Assembly: GCF_000426485.1 (NCBI RefSeq)
Contig: NZ_KE384529.1
Span: forward strand, 310,001 to 374,000
DNA: 64,000 bases
Direction of reading: 5' to 3'
Origin: Indolivaga capnocytophagoides DSM 22835
GTDB lineage: Bacteria > Bacteroidota > Bacteroidia > Bacteroidales > Dysgonomonadaceae
Shown here: positions 47,368-57,483 of the stretch, piece after piece
Layout: the number at the start of each line of letters is the position of its first letter
Position numbering within the stretch: the first letter of the stretch is position 1
Position numbers and translations under genes: made by a program
The notes under the pieces: model-generated
Told to the model about the DNA's origin: nothing
Database searches by the model: none
Seen by the model: the letters and a program-made list of their open reading frames with translations, nothing else

Positions 47368-49095
47368 ATGAAAAGATTAAACATCATTGCATTCATTGCA
47401 TGTGCGCTTTTAATCTCCTCTACGGGGATAAGTGGGAAAAATAAGGTCAATCAAAAGACTCAAAAAAACAGTCCCGCTTTTTCTATGTTTACCTATCAGG
47501 GAAATGATCAGGTATACAAAGACAATCCGTTAAAAGCGGATGAATTTTATACACCAATCCTGCAAGGATGCTATCCTGACCCTAGTATTACACGCAAAGG
47601 AGATGATTACTATTTGGTTAACTCTTCATTTGCTTTCTTTCCTGGTGTGCCTATATTCCATAGCAAAGACCTTGTTAATTGGACACAACTCGGAAATGTC
47701 TTAGAGCGGCCGTCTCAGTTAAAGCTATTCGATGTAGGAATTAGTGCCGGAGTATACGCTCCTGATATAGTATACAATCCGCATAATGACACATTTTACA
47801 TGATTACAACACATATCGGAGGAGGACTGGGTAACATTGTAGTGAAAACAAAAGATCCGCTTAAAGGCTGGAGTGACCCCATAAAACTTGAATTCAACGG
47901 AATCGATCCGGCCTTGTTCTTTGATGATAACGGAAAAGCCTATTTGGTACACAATGACGGACCAGATAAAGATAAAGAACTGTATTCGGGACACAGGGTT
48001 ATTAAGCTGTGGGAATACGATACGGAAAATGACAGGGTAATTCCGGGAACAGACAAGATTATAGTAGACGGAGGGGTTGATATTTCTAAAAAACCAATAT
48101 GGATTGAAGGCCCTCATCTTTATAAGAAAAACGGCCGCTACTATCTGATGTGTGCAGAAGGTGGAACAGGTGATTGGCATAGCGAAGTTATCTTTGTAAG
48201 CGACAGCCCAACAGGTCCCTATAAACCAGCGCCAAGTAATCCGATCTTAACCCAGAGACATTTCCCTAAAGATAGAAAAGACAAGGTAGACTGGGCAGGA
48301 CATGCTGATTTGGTAGAAGGCCCGAACGGAAAATATTATGGTGTATTCTTAGGTGTCCGTCCCAACAATCAGAATAGGGTGAACACAGGGCGTGAGACCT
48401 TTATACTGCCTGTAGATTGGAGTGGAGAATTCCCTGTTTTTGAAAATGGACTTGTACCTCTTTCCCCTAAATTGAAAATGCCTGCTGGTGTAAAAAATGA
48501 AACCGGACAAAGCGGATTCTTTCCGAATGGGAATTTCACATTTAATGAAAGCTTTTCTTCCGGTAAACTCGATCATAGATGGATAGCAGTAAGAGGTCCT
48601 CGTGAAGATTTCTCCGTTCTTACAAAGAATGGGCTACAACTTATACCCTTTCCTGCAAATGTGAAAGCTGAAAGCCCCATTGCAGCCTTATTTCACCGAC
48701 AACAGCATAAATCATTTACTGCAACAACAACTATAAGTTATACTCCCCTATCTGAAAAAGATCTTGCCGGAATTATCTGCTATCAAAAGGAATCTTTCAA
48801 TTATGTATTTGGCATTACACTAAAAGACAAAGAATATTATATTCTACTTGAAAGAACTCAGGATGGTAATTCGACAATAATTGCAAGCGAAAAAATAGAT
48901 TTGAGTAAACCTGTACAGTTAAGAGTTACAGCTGATCAGGATAATTACCAATTCAGCTATTCAACAGATCAGCAGACGTTCAATAATGTAGGAGGAACCG
49001 TATCCGGTGATATTCTTTCAACCAATCTCGCCGGAGGATTTACAGGCAGCCTCATCGGACTATACGCAACTTCGGGTAATGATGCAAAACCATAG
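47368..49095 (+). CDS. GH43 beta-xylosidase/arabinofuranosidase with C-terminal beta-sandwich
   Basis: This 575-residue secreted enzyme (signal ending near STGISG) has a GH43 propeller (about 60-370) with the base Asp71 in YPDPSITR, Asp180 in GIDPALFFDDNG and the acid Glu247 in WIEGPHLY. A beta-sandwich (about 385-575) follows. The segment GRETFILPVDW is characteristic of XynB-type beta-xylosidases, where the C-terminal domain closes the xylose-binding pocket. It is the first gene of an operon with a GH8 exo-xylanase and probably finishes xylo-oligosaccharides in the periplasm. Confidence 0.88.
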   Translation: MKRLNIIAFIACALLISSTGISGKNKVNQKTQKNSPAFSMFTYQGNDQVYKDNPLKADEFYTPILQGCYPDPSITRKGDDYYLVNSSFAFFPGVPIFHSKDLVNWTQLGNVLERPSQLKLFDVGISAGVYAPDIVYNPHNDTFYMITTHIGGGLGNIVVKTKDPLKGWSDPIKLEFNGIDPALFFDDNGKAYLVHNDGPDKDKELYSGHRVIKLWEYDTENDRVIPGTDKIIVDGGVDISKKPIWIEGPHLYKKNGRYYLMCAEGGTGDWHSEVIFVSDSPTGPYKPAPSNPILTQRHFPKDRKDKVDWAGHADLVEGPNGKYYGVFLGVRPNNQNRVNTGRETFILPVDWSGEFPVFENGLVPLSPKLKMPAGVKNETGQSGFFPNGNFTFNESFSSGKLDHRWIAVRGPREDFSVLTKNGLQLIPFPANVKAESPIAALFHRQQHKSFTATTTISYTPLSEKDLAGIICYQKESFNYVFGITLKDKEYYILLERTQDGNSTIIASEKIDLSKPVQLRVTADQDNYQFSYSTDQQTFNNVGGTVSGDILSTNLAGGFTGSLIGLYATSGNDAKP

Positions 49096-49136
49096 CTCGT
49101 AAAATACGTATCAGCCTTTATCTGATATATAATACC

Positions 49137-49184
49137 GATGCTTTACATAGAGAACCATAATCATTGATTTTCTATGTAAGCATC
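49137..49184 (+). terminator. Intercistronic hairpin between GH43 and GH8
   Basis: GATGCTTTACATAGAGAA pairs with TTTTCTATGTAAGCATC across about 14 nt, giving about 15 pairs with a single bulge. There is no T-run after it. In the middle of a two-gene operon it may stabilise the first mRNA segment or reduce read-through to the GH8 gene. Confidence 0.5.
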
Positions 49185-49216
49185 TTCCAATATAAAACAC
49201 AAAACTCCTGCTTACT

Positions 49217-50500
49217 ATGAAAATCAAATACCTATTTTTGATAATGATACTTTGTTCGGTTTCATGCTTATCGAAGCAAAAAAACAGCCAGTTGTTAAAA
49301 CCTTGGAGTAAGGGAGCATTCGAAACGGGAAAATACCGTAACTTATTTGCCGAAGCTGGGTATTCCCAACAGGAAATAGATTCGAAACTCAAAAAAATAT
49401 TCTATAATCTATTTGAAGGTGCTGACAAAATCTATTTCGAGACAGGAGACTCTCTTGCTTATATCTCTGATATAAAAAATAATGATGCCCGTTCGGAGGG
49501 TATGTCATACGGAATGATGATTGCTGTACAATTCGACCGCAAAGATATATTTGATAAACTTTGGAGATGGAGTGTAAAATATATGCAACATAGAAATGGT
49601 CCATTAGAAGGCTATTTCGCATGGAGCTGCAAAACCGATGGAACCCGCAATTCTCAGGGACCTGCCTCAGACGGAGAGTTATATTTTGTCACAGCTCTAA
49701 TTTTTGCATCCAATCTATGGGGCAATAATACAGGAATCGATTACCTGAAAGAAGCTCAATACATTCTGAACTGTTCCATGGAAAAAGACGGAACAGACGG
49801 AGTCTACAATCTTATTGACCGTGAGCATAAACTCATAACATTCGTTCCCACAGGATGGGGTGCGGCATTTACGGATCCATCTTACCATCTTCCGGCATTT
49901 TATGAAGTATGGGCACGTTGGGCAAATGATGGAAGAAGCAGCTTCTGGCTCGAATGTGCAAAAAAAAGCCGGGAATTTTTGCATAAGGCTATTCATCCCG
50001 TAACCGGATTAAATCCCGATTACTCCAACTATGATGGGAGTCCATTCAAAACACCTCACGGAATTATAGGAGAAGCATTCCGTTTTGATTCATGGCGTGT
50101 CCTTATGAATATTGCTCTTGATTATTCATGGAGTTGTTCCGATAAAGAATGGCAGCATGAATATGGGCATAAAATTCAAAACTTCTTATATTCTCAAGGT
50201 TTAGATACATTTGTCGATCAATATAATATCGACGGATCTCAGGTTTCAGAAATCCTTGAAGCTGGTGGTTATAAAGCGCTACGGCATTCTTTAGGGCTTG
50301 TAGCCAGTTCTGCTGCAGTGTCATTAGTATGCTCTCACCCTAAAAGGATAGAATTTATAGATCATTTTTGGAGTTCTTCTAACAAACCATACGAAGACGG
50401 ATATTTTGATGCTTATTTCGATGGGTTGTTGCAATTATTTGCTTTTATGCATTTAAGTGGAAATTATCGGATTATTCCCCCAAAACAAGAGACACTTTAA
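49217..50500 (+). CDS. GH8 reducing-end xylose-releasing exo-oligoxylanase
   Basis: This 427-residue protein starts with a lipoprotein-like signal (SVSC, then LSKQKN) and has the GH8 alpha/alpha-barrel. The acid Glu94 lies in ARSEGMSYGM and the base Asp291 in FDSWRVLMN. The 197-residue distance between them is close to that of characterised Rex enzymes of this family. The tract YFAWSCKTDGTRNSQGPASDGE forms the substrate cleft. Such enzymes remove xylose from the reducing end of xylo-oligosaccharides. It follows the beta-xylosidase gene by 121 bp and ends the operon. Confidence 0.9.
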   Translation: MKIKYLFLIMILCSVSCLSKQKNSQLLKPWSKGAFETGKYRNLFAEAGYSQQEIDSKLKKIFYNLFEGADKIYFETGDSLAYISDIKNNDARSEGMSYGMMIAVQFDRKDIFDKLWRWSVKYMQHRNGPLEGYFAWSCKTDGTRNSQGPASDGELYFVTALIFASNLWGNNTGIDYLKEAQYILNCSMEKDGTDGVYNLIDREHKLITFVPTGWGAAFTDPSYHLPAFYEVWARWANDGRSSFWLECAKKSREFLHKAIHPVTGLNPDYSNYDGSPFKTPHGIIGEAFRFDSWRVLMNIALDYSWSCSDKEWQHEYGHKIQNFLYSQGLDTFVDQYNIDGSQVSEILEAGGYKALRHSLGLVASSAAVSLVCSHPKRIEFIDHFWSSSNKPYEDGYFDAYFDGLLQLFAFMHLSGNYRIIPPKQETL

Positions 50501-50529
50501 CAATAAATCAACAAATTACAAGAACATCC

Positions 50530-50645
50530 TTCCTCTCACAAATCTTATAATTCGTTTGAGGAAGTTTACGCTTGATGTGGCGGCCGTACCTATTTGGAGC
50601 AACGACGATGCAAAAGTGAAATGGGCAATGGACTACAATTATTGA
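50530..50645 (+). pseudogene. Possible 3' remnant of an unidentified gene
   Basis: An open stretch after the GH8 stop ends in DVAAVPIWSNDDAKVKWAM, then DYNY and a stop. It is richer in G+C and more protein-like than the flanking AT-rich spacer, yet it has no convincing start or ribosome-binding site of its own. It could be the tail of a gene lost by deletion. I do not recognise the family. Confidence 0.25.
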
Positions 50646-50777
50646 AAAAAAATGAGTGTCTGCGGATGTGGATTTTCGTCTCGTTCAGATCTTTAAAAGC
50701 AGAATAAAGCCATTTTTCGAATAATCCTTTTATAAACAAAAATAAGCAGTTTAATTAAAAATCAATTGCTTTATAAA

Positions 50778-50843
50778 AATCGGGGCTAAGATTGTCTTAT
50801 CGTTAAACTATTAATGATCTGTATGATCTTAGTCTTGATTTTT
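50778..50843 (+). terminator. Intrinsic terminator of the GH43-GH8 operon
   Basis: AATCGGGGCTAAGAT pairs over 15 positions with ATCTTAGTCTTGATT if G-U pairs are allowed, and five T follow on the plus strand. The loop is long (about 33 nt). The position, after the GH8 gene and before an unrelated minus-strand gene, fits the end of the locus. Confidence 0.65.
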
Positions 50844-50855
50844 AAGAATGTCAGC

Positions 50856-51212
50856 TTATCCCAGTAGTAAAATATCAATTTCGAAAGATATTTCTCCAGC
50901 CTTGCTAAGAAATTGATCTTCATGGGTTCTATCATATTCAGCAAGCCACAAAGCCCCACAAATAATTAATAACTCTATAACAGTCCTACTGCGCATTTCT
51001 GTTTCAAAATGCTTTATCCATCCATTAGGCCATGATATATTCTCCTTTAGCACCTTACCTCGTTTGATCCGAGCCTGTTCGTAACAAAAATTTGCAGCTT
51101 GTTTTATCTGACCTCTTGCATACTTATCTGCATCCAGATCTAGATTCCACCCGGATTCGTTTATCTGTCTCTGCCTCTCTTCCCATATTAAAATCAGTCC
51201 TGTTTCCATCAA
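50856..51212 (-). CDS. Phage-type small protein of unknown function
   Basis: This 118-residue cytoplasmic protein has the pattern EERQRQINESGWNLDLDADKY, a WPNGW segment and LIICGALWLAEYDR. It resembles a small protein family common in phages and plasmids, sometimes labelled dATP/dGTP pyrophosphohydrolase- or MazG-like. I recall the family by pattern only and cannot name it firmly. It stands alone between the xylan locus and the AraC/redox region, with no phage genes around it, so it may be a leftover of a mobile element. Confidence 0.55.
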   Translation of the reverse strand: MMETGLILIWEERQRQINESGWNLDLDADKYARGQIKQAANFCYEQARIKRGKVLKENISWPNGWIKHFETEMRSRTVIELLIICGALWLAEYDRTHEDQFLSKAGEISFEIDILLLG

Positions 51213-51719
51213 GATTTACATATTAACAATGCTCTATTGTACATTTACAAGATTCTACTACTTCCACTCCTCAAAAGTAATTATTATTAAGCAAAAAAAA
51301 AGATTACACACACAACTCTTTTTTTTACATATTTCAATAATCATTTATCCCAAAAACCTTAATAGATGGAGGATTCGTGTATAGTCCGTTTTCGATGCTT
51401 TGCCTGATCACAACAAAGCCTCTTAAAAACTAATCACCTATATATAAATCAGATATACTGAGTCAAAAAGAAAGGGGGGATGCTGCAATCACAGGATTGA
51501 AGAATACAGCTATGTTTGAATTAGAAAACCAAATGATCCTCTGCGAGTTTAACACACAGAGGATCATCTAATATTATTACCTACAAAATTTTAGAGTTGG
51601 GCTATTTATCGACTATTCGAAATTGCTATTTTTAGCTGTCCTTATTTAAGTAGGATTCATTCCGTTTCCTGTTTCTTCGACGATAACAACCAGAGCATTT
51701 CGACGACACTCTTCAGTTA
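51213..51719. other. Gene-free interval with one hairpin
   Basis: No supported gene is visible in these 507 bases. The only clear structure is ATGATCCTCTG (51533-51543) paired with CAGAGGATCAT (51557-51567), an 11-bp perfect stem with a 13-nt loop and no strong T-run, plausibly a transcript end for the minus-strand AraC gene. An A/T-rich block (51290-51325) contains poly-A and poly-T runs. Confidence 0.5.
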
Positions 51720-52619
51720 TCAATTTTGAATTCTGTAATCAGTAGGCGAATAACCGACTATTTTCTTAAACATCCGGCTGAAATGATGCGGATATTTGAA
51801 TCCCAACTCGTAAGCAATTTCATTTACATTCTTTTCGGGATTATACAGCTTATCTTTCGCCATTTCTATAACTTTCAGTTGAATATGTTCCTGCGCAGAT
51901 TTCCCTGTTTCTTTTTTAATTAAATCCCCGAAATAATTGGCCGATAAATGTAGCTGATCTGCAAAATATTGAACCAAAGGTAGACCTATTTTCTGAGGGT
52001 TATCTGATTCAAAATAATTATCGAGAAGCTGTTCAAACCGCGATAATACATCCTTGTTTACATTATCCCGTGTAATAAACTGGCGGTCATAAAAACGCAT
52101 ACAGTGATTTAGAAAAACCTCTATATTTGCCGTAACAATTGATTTACTGTGCTTATCAATCGAATGTTGTAACTCCTCTCGTATCTCCCGGAAACAGCCG
52201 ATGATAATATTCCTTTCTCGTTCAGACATATGTAAAGACTCATTCGCTTCGTACGAAAAGAAAGAATAATCTTTCATATGCTGTCCGAGCGATGTTCCTC
52301 TAAGCAGATCGGGGTGGAAATAGAGTCCCCAGCCTTTCATCTTAAATATCTCGCCTGTATCTTCTTTTCCTACTATCTGCCCGGGAGCTATAAAAACGAG
52401 TGTTCCCTCCTGATAGTCATATGTATGCCTGCCATAAACGAGATCTCCACATTTAATATCTTTCAGGAAAATAAAATAAAACCCATACCTTTTGAGTGAA
52501 TGGGTAAATTCTTTTTCCACATCCGAAAAATCAATAGAATTCACGAATGGATGTAATGTTTCAACTTCCAGAAAATCATTATATTCCTGTATTGTTTCAA
52601 AACTTATTATATCATTCAT
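51720..52619 (-). CDS. AraC-family transcriptional regulator
   Basis: This 299-residue protein has an N-terminal cupin-like sensing domain (about 20-180) and a C-terminal AraC helix-turn-helix pair (about 205-297, LSANYFGDLIKKETGKS and VNEIAYELGFKYPHHFSRMFK). It has no signal peptide or transmembrane helix. It is divergent from the alcohol dehydrogenase operon and separated from it by 307 bp that also hold a gene remnant. It probably activates that operon in response to a small molecule or stress. This divergent arrangement is common for AraC regulators of aldehyde or quinone detoxification genes. Confidence 0.9.
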   Translation of the reverse strand: MNDIISFETIQEYNDFLEVETLHPFVNSIDFSDVEKEFTHSLKRYGFYFIFLKDIKCGDLVYGRHTYDYQEGTLVFIAPGQIVGKEDTGEIFKMKGWGLYFHPDLLRGTSLGQHMKDYSFFSYEANESLHMSERERNIIIGCFREIREELQHSIDKHSKSIVTANIEVFLNHCMRFYDRQFITRDNVNKDVLSRFEQLLDNYFESDNPQKIGLPLVQYFADQLHLSANYFGDLIKKETGKSAQEHIQLKVIEMAKDKLYNPEKNVNEIAYELGFKYPHHFSRMFKKIVGYSPTDYRIQN

Positions 52620-52770
52620 ACATTTTAGCTTTTTATTTGTTACAAATATAAGGGGTACGAACTTAAACGCGCTACAATTCGGTAATAATGGTATAACAAT
52701 CAGTAATCTGTCTATTTATATGGAAAGAATTGGGCTATAGCTTTGTAAATATAAAAATACAAACCGAAAG

Positions 52771-52910
52771 GATATAATCTCATTGGTATTAGGAGTATTC
52801 TTTATCCTCACAGAATGCAACGCACAAGCAGATAATAGAGGTCGGATCTAAATAACGTCGACATCGCTGATTTGATCTCATCGTGGCTCAAAGAAAAAAA
52901 GTTGGACTAA
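52771..52910 (+). pseudogene. Internally deleted remnant of an exported protein gene
   Basis: One frame reads IISLVLGVFFILTECNAQAD, then a few residues and a stop. It has a clear lipoprotein signal with lipobox-like TEC but no ATG. Shortly after, in another frame, DIADLISSWLKEKKLD ends in a stop 16 bp before the alcohol dehydrogenase ATG and resembles the C-terminus of a flavodoxin- or hydrolase-like protein (compare DIEKWLKNINVIK of the flavodoxin two genes on). The two halves look like the ends of a gene whose middle was deleted. Confidence 0.4.
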
Positions 52911-52926
52911 ATTAAAATAAAAAATT

Positions 52927-54057
52927 ATGAAACAGCTACTTAGTTTATTAATCGCATTGACTTTTTCGTCAATAAGCTATGCACAGGACAACCGGGTACC
53001 CTCTAAAGGACTTGCTCTCTTTTCGAAGGATGGAAATTTTGAACCTTATGAATTCAGCCGGCATGCAATAGGCGATAACGATATACTCATCGACATTCTG
53101 TATTCGGGTATCTGCCATAGCGATATACATGCAGGAAGAAGCGAATGGGGAAATACCTCCTATCCTTTTGTAGGTGGACACGAAATAGCAGGGCGAGTTG
53201 CTCAAACAGGTAAAAACGTAACGAAATTTAAAGTAGGCGATTATGCAGGAATTGGATGTATCATCAATTCCTGCGGGCAATGCGACAACTGCAAACAAGG
53301 TTTGGAACAGTTTTGCGAAAAAGGTATGGTAGGAACTTATGGCTCTCATGACCATTTTCACGACAATGAAATAACACAGGGTGGTTATGCTAATAATTAT
53401 GTCGTTTCGGAAAATCATGCTATTAAAATCCCTCAGAACGCAGATATGAAAAGAGTTGCTCCGCTGCTCTGCGCAGGTATAACAACCTATTCACCTATCC
53501 ACTTTTCGAAAGTAAAGAAAGATGATAATGTAGCAGTGGCAGGCTTTGGAGGTCTAGGTCATATGGCAGTACAATACCTTGTGGCTCTGGGAGCAAAGGT
53601 CACTGTATTTGACATTACAGAAGAAAAAAGAGCTGACGCAAAACAATTAGGAGCAGTAAAATATGTCAATGTGAACAATCGAGAAGAGTTAAAAGGGCTA
53701 GAAAATCAATTTAGTTTTATCATCAGTACTATTCCTGCCAAATATGATCCGATGATGTATGTGAGAATGCTGAAGATGGGTGGAGAAATGGCTATTGTTG
53801 GGTTACCTGCAAATGAAAATGTACCGTCTATCTCAATCGGCTCATTGGTTTTCGCTTCACATCGTAAAGTATACGGTTCACTAATCGGAGGTATTCCCGA
53901 AACTCAAGAAATGCTCGATTATTCTGTTGCAAACAATATTTATCCAGAAGTAGAAGTTATCAATGCCGATGGAGAATCCGTTACTAATGCCTACAAAAAA
54001 GTTATAGACGGCAAGGTGAAATTTAGATATGTTATAGATATGAAGACATTGAAATAA
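52927..54057 (+). CDS. Zinc-dependent alcohol dehydrogenase with a signal peptide
   Basis: This 376-residue MDR protein of the cinnamyl-alcohol dehydrogenase/AdhA type has the catalytic zinc site in GICHSDIHAG and GGHEIAG, the structural zinc cysteines in CGQCDNCKQGLEQFC, and a Rossmann motif GFGGLGHMAVQ. It would oxidise alcohols or reduce aldehydes with NAD(P)H. The oddity is a classical signal peptide (residues 1-20, ending SISYAQ), which predicts export to the periplasm, where NAD(P)H is not available. It is the first intact gene of a five-gene operon divergent from AraC. Confidence 0.88.
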   Translation: MKQLLSLLIALTFSSISYAQDNRVPSKGLALFSKDGNFEPYEFSRHAIGDNDILIDILYSGICHSDIHAGRSEWGNTSYPFVGGHEIAGRVAQTGKNVTKFKVGDYAGIGCIINSCGQCDNCKQGLEQFCEKGMVGTYGSHDHFHDNEITQGGYANNYVVSENHAIKIPQNADMKRVAPLLCAGITTYSPIHFSKVKKDDNVAVAGFGGLGHMAVQYLVALGAKVTVFDITEEKRADAKQLGAVKYVNVNNREELKGLENQFSFIISTIPAKYDPMMYVRMLKMGGEMAIVGLPANENVPSISIGSLVFASHRKVYGSLIGGIPETQEMLDYSVANNIYPEVEVINADGESVTNAYKKVIDGKVKFRYVIDMKTLK

Positions 54058-54081
54058 TATCAAAACAAAAACAACAACCAG

Positions 54082-54663
54082 ATGAAAACAAATATTATTC
54101 TAACATATATAGTCACAACTATGTATCTTATTACAGGTTGTGCCAATGCTCAAACACCTAAAACGTCCGATGTATCATCTAAAGAGAAAATTTTGATCAC
54201 TTATTTCAGTAAAACCGGTAATACAAAAAAAATAGCTGAACATATTCAATCTTTAACAGGAGGAGATCTTATACAGATAGAAACCAATGAAGAATACCCG
54301 CAAGAATATCAGGCATCTACCGAAATTGCAAAAAAGGAAAAAGAAACAGATGCCAGACCTGCTGTAAAAACCAAAATAAAGAATATAAATGACTATGATG
54401 TAGTTTTTGTCGGATTTCCGATCTGGTGGAGTTATACACCAATGGCAATAGCTACTTTTCTCGAAAGCTATGACCTTTCGGGTAAAACAGTTATACCATT
54501 CTGCACACATGGGGGCGGCGGTGCTGGAGAAGCCTTCAATTATGTAAAAAAGCTCACGTCCAATTCGATCCATCCGGATGGATTTATAATTTATGGCAGC
54601 AGGGCTTCATCAGCTAAACCTGATATAGAAAAATGGCTAAAGAATATAAATGTAATTAAGTAA
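54082..54663 (+). CDS. Flavodoxin-family lipoprotein
   Basis: This 193-residue protein combines a lipoprotein signal (ITGC, then ANAQ) with a flavodoxin fold. The FMN phosphate loop is FSKTGNTKKIAE (about 47-58), and FVGFPIWWSYTPMA is the isoalloxazine-side loop typical of the Flavodoxin_4 group. Such proteins carry electrons through FMN or act as small NADPH-dependent reductases. The lipid anchor would put it in the periplasm. It follows the alcohol dehydrogenase by 24 bp and precedes the decarboxylase-like gene by 7 bp, so co-expression is likely. Confidence 0.88.
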   Translation: MKTNIILTYIVTTMYLITGCANAQTPKTSDVSSKEKILITYFSKTGNTKKIAEHIQSLTGGDLIQIETNEEYPQEYQASTEIAKKEKETDARPAVKTKIKNINDYDVVFVGFPIWWSYTPMAIATFLESYDLSGKTVIPFCTHGGGGAGEAFNYVKKLTSNSIHPDGFIIYGSRASSAKPDIEKWLKNINVIK

Positions 54664-54670
54664 AACAGAT

Positions 54671-55402
54671 ATGATCCGAATTTTTATACTGGTAGCTTTT
54701 GCTATTGTATTTAATATCAATACCAATCTGAATGCCTCAAATATGGAAAATAAATTGACTCTTATGCAAGAAAAAACTATAACAATATCTGCCTTTGCGG
54801 CTAAGGGCCAACTGGATAAATTGAGTATAGAACTAAATGCCGGACTCGATGCCGGATTAACAGTCAATGAAACAAAAGAAGTATTGGTACATCTCTATGC
54901 CTACTGCGGATTTCCGAGAAGCCTGCAAGGTTTGCTAACATTGATGGACGTGCTCGAACAACGCAAAACCAAGGGCATAAATGATAATTGGGGACGCGAA
55001 GCAACTCCAATCACTGATAACGGCAATAAATATGACCGGGGCAAAAAGATTCTGGCAGAAATTACAGGAGTTCCTGCTCCCGAAGGACGTCTAACTACCG
55101 GTTTTGCCGGATTCAGCCCCGAAATAGAAACCTTTCTCAAAGAACATCTTTTTGCCGATATATTCGAACGGGATGTACTAACTTATGCCCAACGGGAAAT
55201 GGTTACAGTTTCCGTTCTAATGAGTATAGGCGGAGTAGAACCTATGCTTAATTCGCATATGAATATATCTCTGAATGTCGGGATAAGTCCATCTCAATTA
55301 AAAGAAATGATTCAGATAATAGATGTAAATATAGGAAAGGTCGAAGCTAGTGCAGCACAATCGATATTAAGTAATGTACTGGAAAACAGAAATATGAATT
55401 AA
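54671..55402 (+). CDS. Carboxymuconolactone decarboxylase-family protein
   Basis: This 243-residue protein contains two AhpD/CMD-like helical domains (about 45-120 and 150-235, with VHLYAYCGFPRSLQGL and YAQREMVTVSVLMSIGG). The family includes decarboxylases and peroxidase partners with a CxxC pair. Here the CxxC is absent, so AhpD-type peroxidase activity is unlikely. A hydrophobic N-terminus (1-23) suggests export, but an internal Met29 (MENKLTLMQ) could start a cytosolic form. It sits between the flavodoxin and cupin genes. Confidence 0.82.
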   Translation: MIRIFILVAFAIVFNINTNLNASNMENKLTLMQEKTITISAFAAKGQLDKLSIELNAGLDAGLTVNETKEVLVHLYAYCGFPRSLQGLLTLMDVLEQRKTKGINDNWGREATPITDNGNKYDRGKKILAEITGVPAPEGRLTTGFAGFSPEIETFLKEHLFADIFERDVLTYAQREMVTVSVLMSIGGVEPMLNSHMNISLNVGISPSQLKEMIQIIDVNIGKVEASAAQSILSNVLENRNMN

Positions 55403-55440
55403 TAAATATCTTCGAGGATACTAAAATAAAATTAAATTCA

Positions 55441-56932
<1,492 letters not shown>

Positions 56933-56993
56933 ATCTTATAGTTGTTAGGCAGTTTAATTAACAAGTATAATTGATCAAATCAAAATTAGATTA

Positions 56994-57021
56994 AACCCTA
57001 AACCATTTAAGGTTTAGGGTT
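56994..57021 (+). terminator. Hairpin after the redox operon
   Basis: AACCCTAAACC and GGTTTAGGGTT form an 11-bp perfect stem with a 6-nt loop, 62 bp after the aldo/keto reductase stop. No T-run follows, so it is a probable transcript end with moderate confidence. Confidence 0.55.
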
Positions 57022-57187
57022 AATTGAATAAAGCAGCAATTCCTCTTTTTATAGGACTGGCTGTATTTGGGACAAATAATCGGATACAGATTTTTTGCTA
57101 AGAAAATCCATGAGGACTAGAATCAATATAAAATTTTCCGTAATATTGGCAGAGATTTTATACTGTAAGAATTAAGTCATACATCAA

Positions 57188-57475
57188 ATGATAAAAGTTA
57201 TAGCCGAGGATTTTATTAAAGAAGAGTGTTTAGATCTTGTAAAACCTCTTTATGCTGAGTTGGTTGTTAAGACCAAGCTAGAAAAGGATTGTATAGAATA
57301 TAACCTTTATATAGATCAGGATGATAAAACTCATTTTATCTTCATTGAAGAATGGCCGGATCACGAAGCATTAGGCAGGCACTGTCAAACGGAACATTTC
57401 AGACGACTTGTTCCTCTGATTAATAAGCACCACTCTAAAGAGTGTGAGTTTACCATTATGGAGATATTTCAGTAA
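57188..57475 (+). CDS. ABM-family putative monooxygenase
   Basis: This 95-residue protein has the antibiotic biosynthesis monooxygenase (YgiN-like) ferredoxin-like fold: VKTKLEKDCIEYNLYID, then FIFIEEWPDHEALGRHCQTEHFR. Family members are small dimeric quinol or aromatic monooxygenases without a prosthetic group, often stress-related. It precedes the HD hydrolase by 8 bp and is probably co-transcribed with it. The specific substrate is unknown. Confidence 0.85.
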   Translation: MIKVIAEDFIKEECLDLVKPLYAELVVKTKLEKDCIEYNLYIDQDDKTHFIFIEEWPDHEALGRHCQTEHFRRLVPLINKHHSKECEFTIMEIFQ

Positions 57476-57483
57476 GCAGAAAG

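Noticed and set aside
50457-50645. A 62-codon frame overlapping the GH8 3' end as an independent gene
   Set aside because: Its first part is an out-of-frame read of the GH8 gene and it has no start signal; only the last segment is noted as a possible remnant.
51280-51330. Poly-A and poly-T runs as a possible terminator
   Set aside because: No stem-loop adjoins the runs; simple AT-rich sequence.
51640-51720. A protein-like minus-strand stretch (ECRRNALVVIVEETGNGMN) downstream of the AraC gene
   Set aside because: Too short, no start and no recognisable family; kept out of the annotation.
52638-52644. A single TGTTACA between the AraC and alcohol dehydrogenase genes
   Set aside because: No partner heptamers at 20-21 bp spacing and no phased TAnnTTTG, so it is probably chance.
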